A stretch of DNA of 62,339 nt from an uncultured Bacteroidota bacterium (GTDB lineage Bacteria; Bacteroidota; Bacteroidia; Flavobacteriales; Flavobacteriaceae), in NCBI GenBank assembly GCA_902635895.1, contig CACPPV010000007.1, positions 1 through 62,339 of the forward strand, given 5' to 3'. Positions 55,671-62,339 of this stretch are shown here, piece after piece; positions within the stretch are counted from its first letter, which is position 1, and each line of letters starts with the position of its first letter. The position numbers and the translations under genes were made by a program. The notes beneath the pieces were generated by a model that was given only the letters and a program-made list of their open reading frames with translations, made no database searches and was not told the DNA's origin.

Positions 55671-55982
55671 TTAAATTATTTCATCCGATTTTAACGCAAT
55701 TCTATTCTTTTTACCGTCAACAGTCTTATATCCAATTCTAGTAGTCTCTCCTTTAGAAGTTAGTAGAGACAAATTAGAAATGTGAATAGGGGCTTCTTGC
55801 TCAGTAATACCTCCTTTTGGATTTTGAGAACTTGGCTTGTTATGTTTTTTTACCATATTAACTCCTTCAACGATAGCTAAGTTTTTTGATTTTAATAACT
55901 TAACTATTTTACCTTCAGAACCCTTGTGGTCTCCAGCTAAAACTCTTACTTGATCTCCGGTCTTTAATTTTAATTTTATCAT
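55671..55982 (-). CDS. rplX: 50S ribosomal protein L24
   Basis: L24 (103 residues) is an early assembly protein at the exit tunnel. It carries the KOW motif ([20 protein letters not shown]) and [20 protein letters not shown]. It starts 2 nt after rplN. Confidence 0.97.
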   Translation of the reverse strand: MIKLKLKTGDQVRVLAGDHKGSEGKIVKLLKSKNLAIVEGVNMVKKHNKPSSQNPKGGITEQEAPIHISNLSLLTSKGETTRIGYKTVDGKKNRIALKSDEII

Positions 55983-55984
55983 AA

Positions 55985-56353
55985 TTATAAAACTTCAGGT
56001 GCTAATGAAACTATTTTCATAAATTTTTTATCTCTCAATTCTCTAGCAACAGGACCAAAAACACGTGTCCCTCTCATCTCACCAGCTGCATCCAATAATA
56101 CACAAGCATTATCATCAAATCTGATATATGATCCATCTTTTCTTCTAACTTCCTTTTTAGTTCTAACTACAACTGCAGTCGAAACTTGTCCTTTTTTAAC
56201 TGTTCCATTCGGGGTAGAATTTTTTACAGTTATAACTATTTTGTCACCAACAGATGCATATCTTCTTTTTGTACCACCTAAAACTCTAATAGTTAGCACT
56301 TCTTTAGCACCAGTGTTATCAGCAACAGTCAGTCTTGATTCTTGTTGTACCAT
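55985..56353 (-). CDS. rplN: 50S ribosomal protein L14
   Basis: L14 (122 residues) forms an intersubunit bridge. [40 protein letters not shown] and the end [20 protein letters not shown] are diagnostic. Its start overlaps the rpsQ stop by one base (TAATG). Confidence 0.97.
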   Translation of the reverse strand: MVQQESRLTVADNTGAKEVLTIRVLGGTKRRYASVGDKIVITVKNSTPNGTVKKGQVSTAVVVRTKKEVRRKDGSYIRFDDNACVLLDAAGEMRGTRVFGPVARELRDKKFMKIVSLAPEVL

Positions 56354-56610
56354 TATTTAGCTCTTTCTAAAATTTGTACAAGTCTCCAACATTTTGATTT
56401 ACTTAGAGGTCTTGTTTCCATTATTTTTACAGTATCTCCAATATTACACTCGTTTTTATCATCATGTGCAATATATTTCTTAGTTTTTAAAACGAACTTA
56501 CCATACATTGGATGTTTTACTTTGTTAACCTCAGAAACGACAATAGATTTCTCCATTTTGTTGCTGGTAACTATTCCAATTCTTTCTTTTCTTAAATTTC
56601 TTGTTTCCAT
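56353..56610 (-). CDS. rpsQ: 30S ribosomal protein S17
   Basis: S17 (85 residues) is an OB-fold protein: [40 protein letters not shown] and [20 protein letters not shown] match the family. It overlaps rplN by one base. Confidence 0.97.
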   Translation of the reverse strand: METRNLRKERIGIVTSNKMEKSIVVSEVNKVKHPMYGKFVLKTKKYIAHDDKNECNIGDTVKIMETRPLSKSKCWRLVQILERAK

Positions 56611-56621
56611 CTTTAAATTTT

Positions 56622-56813
56622 TTATTGAACTGACCTTACAGTTAATTCAGTATTAATTCGAGCAATAGTTCGTCTTAAATTTTTTATTTGCATTGGATTT
56701 TCGATTGGAGAAATAGCGTGTGTCATTTTCAAATCAGAAAGTTCTTTTTGAAAGGATAGTAACTTTTCATTTAATTCGTCAATCGATAATTCTTTTACTT
56801 CTTTTTGTTTCAT
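56622..56813 (-). CDS. rpmC: 50S ribosomal protein L29
   Basis: L29 (63 residues) is a two-helix hairpin near the tunnel exit. [20 protein letters not shown] and [20 protein letters not shown] are the two conserved helices. Confidence 0.96.
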   Translation of the reverse strand: MKQKEVKELSIDELNEKLLSFQKELSDLKMTHAISPIENPMQIKNLRRTIARINTELTVRSVQ

Positions 56814-56822
56814 TTTCTAAGT

Positions 56823-57242
56823 TTATGCTTGATAATCTCTAGCAATTATAAATTTAGTTTTAACTGGAAGTTTTTGAGCAGCTAGCCTAAGAGCTTCTTT
56901 AGCAACTTCAATTGGAACTCCAGCAACTTCAAACATTATTCTACCTGGCTTAACAACAGCAACAAAATATTCTGGAGCACCTTTACCTTTACCCATCCTA
57001 ACTTCAAGTGGCTTTTTAGTAATTGGTTTATCTGGAAATATTTTTATCCACAATTGACCCTCACGCTTCATGAATCTTGTAGCGGCAATACGTGCAGCTT
57101 CAATTTGTCTTGAAGTAATAAAACATGCATCAAGAGATTTTATCCCAAACATTCCGTTTGAAAGGACATGTCCTCTTTGTGAAAGACCCTTCATTCGGCC
57201 TTTCTGCATTTTTCTAAATTTTGTTCTTTTCGGTGATAACAT
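56823..57242 (-). CDS. rplP: 50S ribosomal protein L16
   Basis: L16 (139 residues) organises the A-tRNA-binding region of the 50S subunit. [37 protein letters not shown] and [19 protein letters not shown] are diagnostic. Confidence 0.97.
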   Translation of the reverse strand: MLSPKRTKFRKMQKGRMKGLSQRGHVLSNGMFGIKSLDACFITSRQIEAARIAATRFMKREGQLWIKIFPDKPITKKPLEVRMGKGKGAPEYFVAVVKPGRIMFEVAGVPIEVAKEALRLAAQKLPVKTKFIIARDYQA

Positions 57243-57257
57243 TATACTATAATTAAA

Positions 57258-57971
57258 TTATCTTCTTCTTTGTTTTCTTGACTTATTACCTCCTTTAGAT
57301 TTAGCAGATTTTAAACTTAAACCTACTAAAGGAGATAATTCTCTTTTACCATATACTTCTCCCTTCATTATCCAAACTTTAATACCAAGTTTTCCATATG
57401 TTGTTTGTGCTTCAACTTGAGCATAGTCTATGTCGGCTCTAAAGGTTGATAAAGGGATTCTACCTTCTTTGTATGATTCAGATCTTGCCATTTCAGCACC
57501 ATTTAATCTTCCAGAAATTTGAATTTTAATTCCCTCTGCATTCATTCTTATTGAGGCAGCGATTGCCATTTTAATTGCTCTTCTATATGAAATTCTACTT
57601 TCAATTTGTCGAGCAATGCTTGTTGCTACAAGTTGAGCTTCAAGTTCTGGACGCTTAATCTCTATTATGTTAAGTTGAACTTCTTTACCAGAAATCTTTT
57701 TAAGTTCTTCTTTAAGTTTGTCAACTTCCTGACCAGCTTTTCCAATTATAATTCCAGGCCTAGCTGTTGTGATAGTTAGAGTTACTAGTTTAAGAGTTCT
57801 TTCAATAATAACTCTTGAAACACTAGCTTTAGATAATCTAGCAAAAACATAATTTCTTAATTTTTGATCTTCAGCAAGTTTATCACCATAATCGTTTCCA
57901 CCGTACCAATTAGATTCCCAACCTCTAATTATACCTAATCTATTACCTATTGGATTTGTTTTTTGTCCCAT
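57258..57971 (-). CDS. rpsC: 30S ribosomal protein S3
   Basis: S3 (237 residues) lies at the mRNA entry and has helicase activity in the 30S subunit. [20 protein letters not shown] starts it. The KH domain is [20 protein letters not shown], and the C-terminal domain holds [20 protein letters not shown] basic tail ends the chain. Confidence 0.97.
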   Translation of the reverse strand: MGQKTNPIGNRLGIIRGWESNWYGGNDYGDKLAEDQKLRNYVFARLSKASVSRVIIERTLKLVTLTITTARPGIIIGKAGQEVDKLKEELKKISGKEVQLNIIEIKRPELEAQLVATSIARQIESRISYRRAIKMAIAASIRMNAEGIKIQISGRLNGAEMARSESYKEGRIPLSTFRADIDYAQVEAQTTYGKLGIKVWIMKGEVYGKRELSPLVGLSLKSAKSKGGNKSRKQRRR

Positions 57972-57972
57972 A

Positions 57973-58380
57973 TTAACTATCTATTGAATTTTGTGAACCA
58001 AGTATTAACGTAACGTGATTAGAACGTTTTCTAATTCGATGAGCTCGTCCTTGAGGAGCAGGTCTAAGTCTTTTTAACATACCGGCACTGTCAACCCTAA
58101 TTTCTTTTACAAATAAATTTGCTTGCTCGACATCAGCATCTTCATTTTTTGCTTGCCAATTAGAAATAGCTGACATTAGTAACTTTTCTAATTTATTAGA
58201 TGCTTCTTTTTGACTAAACTTTAAAATTGTTAAAGCTGTATCAACTTTTTTTCCTCTGACTGTGTCAGCAACCAATCTCATTTTTCTTGGTGAAGTTGGA
58301 CAGTTATTAAGTTTAGCAAATGCAACATCTTTTTTTGCTTCCTTAATTTTTTCCGCAGTTTGTCTTTTTCTTAGTCCCAT
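57973..58380 (-). CDS. rplV: 50S ribosomal protein L22
   Basis: L22 (135 residues) lines the exit tunnel. The globular part has [20 protein letters not shown], and the extended hairpin reads [20 protein letters not shown], the site of known macrolide effects in other bacteria. A 1-nt gap precedes rpsC. Confidence 0.97.
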   Translation of the reverse strand: MGLRKRQTAEKIKEAKKDVAFAKLNNCPTSPRKMRLVADTVRGKKVDTALTILKFSQKEASNKLEKLLMSAISNWQAKNEDADVEQANLFVKEIRVDSAGMLKRLRPAPQGRAHRIRKRSNHVTLILGSQNSIDS

Positions 58381-58391
58381 TGCAAATTAAA

Positions 58392-58670
58392 TTATTTCTT
58401 TCCTTTGTTTTTAGCTCCAGCATGACCTCTGAACGAACGAGTGGGAGAAAATTCTCCAAGCTTATGACCCACCATATTTTCTGTAATATAAACCGGAACA
58501 AATTGTCTTCCATTATGAACAGCAATTGTTTGACCTACAAAATCAGGTATTATCATAGAAGCCCTTGACCATGTTTTTACAACAGTTTTTTTATTAGTAT
58601 CCAGATTGTTCTGAACTTTTTTAATCAAACTATAATGGACATAAGGTCCTTTCTTTAGTGAACGTCCCAT
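58392..58670 (-). CDS. rpsS: 30S ribosomal protein S19
   Basis: S19 (92 residues) is in the 30S head. [40 protein letters not shown] and [18 protein letters not shown] are diagnostic. It directly abuts rplB with no gap. Confidence 0.97.
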   Translation of the reverse strand: MGRSLKKGPYVHYSLIKKVQNNLDTNKKTVVKTWSRASMIIPDFVGQTIAVHNGRQFVPVYITENMVGHKLGEFSPTRSFRGHAGAKNKGKK

Positions 58671-59495
58671 TTATTTCTTTTTTCTTTCAATTATATATTT
58701 ATTACTAGCTTTTTTCTTATCTCGAGTTCTGAAACCTTTAGCTGGAATACCATTTTTAGATCTTGGATGTCCACCAGAAGCTCTACCTTCTCCACCACCC
58801 ATTGGATGATCAACAGGATTCATAGCTACTGGACGAGTTCTTGGTCTTCTACCTAGCCATCTTTTAGATCCAGCTTTACCAAATACAGTTAACTGATGAT
58901 CTGAATTTGATACAGATCCAACGGTAGCAAAACATGTAGACAAAATAAGTCTAGTTTCACCAGAGGGAAGCTTTACGGTAACGAATTTTCCATCTTTTGC
59001 CATCAATTGAGCAAAAGATCCAGCACTTCTAGCAATAGAAGCTCCTTTTCCAGGACGCATTTCAATACAAGAAATTATAGTACCTAATGGAATATCAGAA
59101 AGAGGCATACAATTTCCAATGTCTGGCGATTTTTTTGAACCAGAAACAATCTTATCACCAACTTTCAAACCCTTAAGGGCTATAATGTATCTTTTTTCAT
59201 TGTCATCAAACTTAGTTAAAGCAATAAATGCTGATCTGTTAGGGTCATATTCAATAGAAAGAACCTCAGCAGTATCATCATGACGATCTCTTTTGAAATC
59301 GATTATTCTGTATCTTTTTTTATGTCCACCTCCGATGTATTTCATAGTCATTTTACCTTGACTATTTCTACCACCTGATCGTTTTTTTGGAGCAAGTAAG
59401 CTTTTTTCAGGCTTGTTAGTTGTGATGGAATCAAATCCATTGACAACTCTTCCTCTTTGTCCTGGTGTAATCGGCTTTAACGCTTTAACTGACAT
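58671..59495 (-). CDS. rplB: 50S ribosomal protein L2
   Basis: L2 (274 residues) is needed for subunit association and peptidyl transfer. Conserved parts are [20 protein letters not shown], the RNA-binding core [16 protein letters not shown], and the C-terminal [19 protein letters not shown] with the invariant His. Confidence 0.97.
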   Translation of the reverse strand: MSVKALKPITPGQRGRVVNGFDSITTNKPEKSLLAPKKRSGGRNSQGKMTMKYIGGGHKKRYRIIDFKRDRHDDTAEVLSIEYDPNRSAFIALTKFDDNEKRYIIALKGLKVGDKIVSGSKKSPDIGNCMPLSDIPLGTIISCIEMRPGKGASIARSAGSFAQLMAKDGKFVTVKLPSGETRLILSTCFATVGSVSNSDHQLTVFGKAGSKRWLGRRPRTRPVAMNPVDHPMGGGEGRASGGHPRSKNGIPAKGFRTRDKKKASNKYIIERKKK

Positions 59496-59507
59496 TATCT
59501 TATTATT

Positions 59508-59798
59508 TTAAAGTTTACTATAAAAATCAATTGTATCTCCTTCAGAAATCTGAACTACCGCTTTTTTTGTAGTTACAGATTTTCCTCTTTGAATTCCAGT
59601 TTTAGTATATCTTGTTCTTCTTTCAGCACCGTATCTCATGGTTCTAACCTTGTCAACTGAAACACCATAAGTGTCTTCCACTGCTTTTTTAATTTGAACT
59701 TTATTAGCATTAGTATCTACTAAAAAAGTGAATCTATTTTTTAACTCACTATCAGCAGTAGCTTTTTCTGTAATTACGGGTTTAAGTAAAATATTCAT
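59508..59798 (-). CDS. rplW: 50S ribosomal protein L23
   Basis: L23 (96 residues) is the docking site for trigger factor and SRP at the tunnel exit. KPVITEKATADSELKNRFTF and VDTNANKVQIKKAVEDTYGV are diagnostic. It starts 1 nt after rplD. Confidence 0.97.
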   Translation of the reverse strand: MNILLKPVITEKATADSELKNRFTFLVDTNANKVQIKKAVEDTYGVSVDKVRTMRYGAERRTRYTKTGIQRGKSVTTKKAVVQISEGDTIDFYSKL

Positions 59799-59799
59799 A

Positions 59800-60426
59800 T
59801 TAACTTAAATTTGATTCAATTTGCTCTAACGAACTTTCCAACAAAACCAAATGTTGGGCGTTCATTATATTATATGTACTTATTTCTGAATTAGTGACAA
59901 CACTACTTCTTTTTAAATTTCTAGATGATAAGTAAATGTTCTTATTAACACTCCCTAAAACAAAAAGAGCTTTTTTATCTGATAATCCTAATGCATTTAC
60001 AACATCAGTAAATGATTTAGTTTTTGGAGTATCAAAATCAAAGTCCTCAACAACAGAAATTGCTTTTTCTTTCATCTTTATACTTAAAGCTGACTTTCTT
60101 GCAAGTTTCTTAACATTTTTGTTTAGTTTTTGAGAGTAGGACCTAACTCTTGGGCCAAAAATAGTACCCCCTCCTCTAAAGAGAGGATTTTTAATACTAC
60201 CAGCTCTAGCAGTACCTGTTCCTTTTTGTTTTTTAATCTTTCTTGTACTACCAGCGATTTCAGCTCTTTCTTTAGTTTTGTTTGTTCCTTGACGATTGTT
60301 AGCCAAGTATCTTTTAACATCTAAATAAACAGCATGGTCATTAGGTTTTACTTCAAAAATAGACTTTGAAAGTTCAACAGATCTTCCAGTTTCTTTTCCT
60401 TTTATATTTAAAACAGATACTTTCAT
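59800..60426 (-). CDS. rplD: 50S ribosomal protein L4
   Basis: L4 (208 residues) lines the tunnel. The extended loop reads KTKERAEIAGSTRKIKKQKG then GTARAGSIKNPLFRGGGTIFG. In E. coli L4 represses the S10 operon; no such leader can be judged here because the operon start is outside the window. Its start overlaps the rplC stop by one base (TAATG). Confidence 0.97.
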   Translation of the reverse strand: MKVSVLNIKGKETGRSVELSKSIFEVKPNDHAVYLDVKRYLANNRQGTNKTKERAEIAGSTRKIKKQKGTGTARAGSIKNPLFRGGGTIFGPRVRSYSQKLNKNVKKLARKSALSIKMKEKAISVVEDFDFDTPKTKSFTDVVNALGLSDKKALFVLGSVNKNIYLSSRNLKRSSVVTNSEISTYNIMNAQHLVLLESSLEQIESNLS

Positions 60427-61043
60427 TATTTTCTAATTATTACATAAGAGTTTTTATGTCCAGGAACACATCCTTTCAATAGAATTAAATTCTTTTCAGA
60501 AACAACTTTTAAAACTCTTAAATTTTGTACCGTAACTTTTTCATTACCCATTCTACCTGCCATTCTCATACCCTTGAAAACTCTTGCTGGATAAGAAGCA
60601 GCACCAATAGATCCAGGAGCTCTAAGTCTGTTATGTTGACCGTGAGTTGCTTGTCCAACACCAGCAAAACCGTGTCTTTTAACAACCCCTTGAAAACCTT
60701 TACCTTTTGAGTTTCCTGACACATCAACAAACTCTCCCTCAACGAAATGATCAACAGAAACAGAATCTCCAAGATTTAATTCTTGGTCAAAATTTTGAAA
60801 TTCAACTAATTTGTATTTTGCTGTAGACTTCGATTTTGAAAAATGACCAGCTTCAGCTTTGTTAGAGTGTTTTTCGTTTTTGTCATTATAACCTAACTGA
60901 ACGGCATTGTAACCATCAACCTCATCAGTTTTTATTTGAGTAACGACACAAGGACCAGCTTCAATGACAGTACAAGGAATATTTCTTCCTTTTTCATCAA
61001 ATATGCTTGTCATTCCTATTTTTTTTCCTATCAACCCGGACAT
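60426..61043 (-). CDS. rplC: 50S ribosomal protein L3
   Basis: L3 (205 residues) starts [20 protein letters not shown] and has the loop near the peptidyl-transferase centre [20 protein letters not shown] followed by [20 protein letters not shown]. The family signature is complete. Confidence 0.97.
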   Translation of the reverse strand: MSGLIGKKIGMTSIFDEKGRNIPCTVIEAGPCVVTQIKTDEVDGYNAVQLGYNDKNEKHSNKAEAGHFSKSKSTAKYKLVEFQNFDQELNLGDSVSVDHFVEGEFVDVSGNSKGKGFQGVVKRHGFAGVGQATHGQHNRLRAPGSIGAASYPARVFKGMRMAGRMGNEKVTVQNLRVLKVVSEKNLILLKGCVPGHKNSYVIIRK

Positions 61044-61060
61044 TTCTTTAAATATTTAAA

Positions 61061-61366
61061 TTATACTTTAATCTCAACTTCAACTCCACTTGGAAGTTCC
61101 AATTTCATTAAAGCGTCTATAGTTTTAGATGACGAACTGTATATATCCAATAATCTTTTGTATGATGATAATTGAAATTGTTCTCTTGATTTCTTATTAA
61201 CGTGAGGCGATCTTAACACAGTAAAAATTTTCTTGTGTGTTGGTAATGGAATTGGTCCAGTTACTATTGCCCCGGTAGTTTTAACAGTCTTTACGATTTT
61301 CTCAGCGGACTTATCAACCAAATTGAAGTCGTATGATTTTAATTTTATTCTAATTTTTTGACTCAT
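61061..61366 (-). CDS. rpsJ: 30S ribosomal protein S10
   Basis: S10 (101 residues; also NusE in antitermination) reads [40 protein letters not shown] and ends in GVEVEIKV. It follows fusA by 10 nt. Confidence 0.97.
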   Translation of the reverse strand: MSQKIRIKLKSYDFNLVDKSAEKIVKTVKTTGAIVTGPIPLPTHKKIFTVLRSPHVNKKSREQFQLSSYKRLLDIYSSSSKTIDALMKLELPSGVEVEIKV

Positions 61367-61376
61367 TATATTGGTA

Positions 61377-62339
61377 TTATTCGGTTTCTCCTTTAATTGA
61401 TTTTATAACTTGCTCCGAAACATTTTGGGGAGTAGCAGCGTAATGATCAAACTCCATAGTAGATGTAGCACGTCCAGAACTTAAAGTTCTAAGAGCAGTA
61501 ACATATCCAAACATTTCAGAAAGTGGAACTTGAGCTTTTACAACTTTAGAACCAGCTCTATCGTCCATACTATTAACTTGACCTCTTCTTCTATTTAAAT
61601 CTCCAACCACATCACCCATATTTTCTTCAGGTGTAAGAACTTCAAGTTTCATTATTGGCTCCATAATAACTGATTTAGCCATTTTTGCAGAGCTTTTAAA
61701 TCCTAATTTAGCAGCTAGTTCGAATGATAGTGAATCTGAATCGACCGCATGAAATGAACCATCTTTAAGGGTTACTTTCATAGCATCCATCTCAAAACCT
61801 GCTAATGGACCATTTTTCATAGCTTCTTTAAATCCTTTTTCAACAGAGGGAATAAATTCACGAGGAATATTACCTCCTTTGATAAGATTAACAAATTCTA
61901 AACCTGTTTTACCTTCTTCAGCTGGTTCAATTGTAAACACAATATCAGCAAACTTTCCTCTACCACCAGATTGTTTCTTATAAACTTCTCTGTGATCTGC
62001 AGAAGCAGTGATTGCTTCTTTGTATTCAACTTGAGGTTGTCCTTGATTTACTTCAACCTTAAATTCTCTTTTAAGTCTATCAACAAGAATATCAAGATGT
62101 AATTCACCCATTCCTGAAATGATTGTTTGACCTGAAGCTTCATCTGTTTTGACCTGGAAAGTCGGATCTTCTTCAGCAAGTTTACCAAGTGCCATTCCTA
62201 ACTTATCAACATCAGCCTTTGTTTTTGGCTCAACAGCAATACCAATTACAGGGTCTGGAAAAACCATACTTTCTAAAACAATAGGACTTTTTTCTGCAGA
62301 TAAAGTATCTCCAGTCTTGATATCTTTAAATCCAACAGC
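61377..62339 (-). CDS. fusA: Elongation factor G, C-terminal part
   Basis: The frame runs to the window edge, so 321 codons from the 3' end are seen. [19 protein letters not shown] closes domain II. Domains III to V follow: [55 protein letters not shown], and the C-terminal [20 protein letters not shown] then [23 protein letters not shown] drives translocation. The 5' half is outside the window. Its place before rpsJ is the standard str-S10 junction. Confidence 0.96.
   Translation of the reverse strand, partial: AVGFKDIKTGDTLSAEKSPIVLESMVFPDPVIGIAVEPKTKADVDKLGMALGKLAEEDPTFQVKTDEASGQTIISGMGELHLDILVDRLKREFKVEVNQGQPQVEYKEAITASADHREVYKKQSGGRGKFADIVFTIEPAEEGKTGLEFVNLIKGGNIPREFIPSVEKGFKEAMKNGPLAGFEMDAMKVTLKDGSFHAVDSDSLSFELAAKLGFKSSAKMAKSVIMEPIMKLEVLTPEENMGDVVGDLNRRRGQVNSMDDRAGSKVVKAQVPLSEMFGYVTALRTLSSGRATSTMEFDHYAATPQNVSEQVIKSIKGETE

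Noticed and set aside
1-62339. tRNA, rRNA, CRISPR, transposase, phage or toxin-antitoxin features
   Set aside because: None was seen on reading both strands; no spacer is longer than about 120 nt and none contains cloverleaf-like or repeat-spacer structure.

Overview
The window is a gene-dense, very AT-rich stretch with short spacers and no tRNA, rRNA, IS element or CRISPR array that I could find. It looks like a chromosome of a streamlined (probably marine) member of the Bacteroidota, class Flavobacteriia. The evidence is a CarB of about 949 residues without the C-terminal MGS domain, an L17 with a long acidic tail, the order rpoA-rplQ-carA-eno-gltA, DUF4199 next to a GT2 glycosyltransferase, an adjacent ddaH-like/ctlX pentein pair, no Shine-Dalgarno sequences, and many promoters with the Bacteroidota -7 box TAnnTTTG. 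The organism call is inference from these family and synteny traits, not from a database search.

Layout. 1-3134 (+): end of rlmH, rdgB, a secreted carboxypeptidase-regulatory-like protein, purB. 3137-7363 (-): rmuC, carB, a hairpin terminator and the short gene rpmH. 7484-12253: small genes on both strands (TPR membrane protein, alpha/beta hydrolase, COG2388-type acetyltransferase, mtaB, an OppA-like lipoprotein, rpmE2), tightly convergent. 12367-17368 (+): DUF4199, glycosyltransferase, phosphohexomutase and MsbA-like ABC exporter, an envelope-building cluster. 17412-18897 (+): ECF sigma factor, small membrane protein and small secreted protein. 18966-23928 (+): RsmB-like rRNA methyltransferase and purL. 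23939-29841 (+): a fatty-acid beta-oxidation operon (marR, hydroxyacyl-CoA dehydrogenase/enoyl-CoA hydratase, thiolase, acyl-CoA dehydrogenase) headed by a perfect 26-bp palindrome. 29871-38324: M28 peptidase, dpaL-cysK pair, LolC/E-like permease, NamZ-like exo-muramidase, queE, a lipoprotein, a VOC protein, folD. 38332-41473 (-): ffh and argS. 41561-47483: an unknown small gene (+), then (-) carA-eno-gltA-ddaH-like-ctlX. 47586-62339 (-): the complete S10-spc-alpha ribosomal superoperon from fusA (partial) to rplQ, ending in a hairpin terminator.

The most striking observation is that four conserved housekeeping genes (rlmH, purB, carB, argS) are each broken by exactly one extra A in a coding-strand A-tract of 6-9, and in all four the out-of-frame reading meets UGA 0-2 nt after the tract. 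Removing one A restores a perfect family match in every case. This is either systematic homopolymer error in the assembly or real A-tract expansion rescued by transcriptional or ribosomal slippage; the sequence alone cannot decide. Other points of interest are the palindromic operator over the marR promoter, several promoters that predict nearly leaderless mRNAs, a GTG start preceded by a start-stop ATGTGA in queE, two divergent genes whose start codons are 4 bp apart, and zinc-free forms of L31, L36, S14 and S4.
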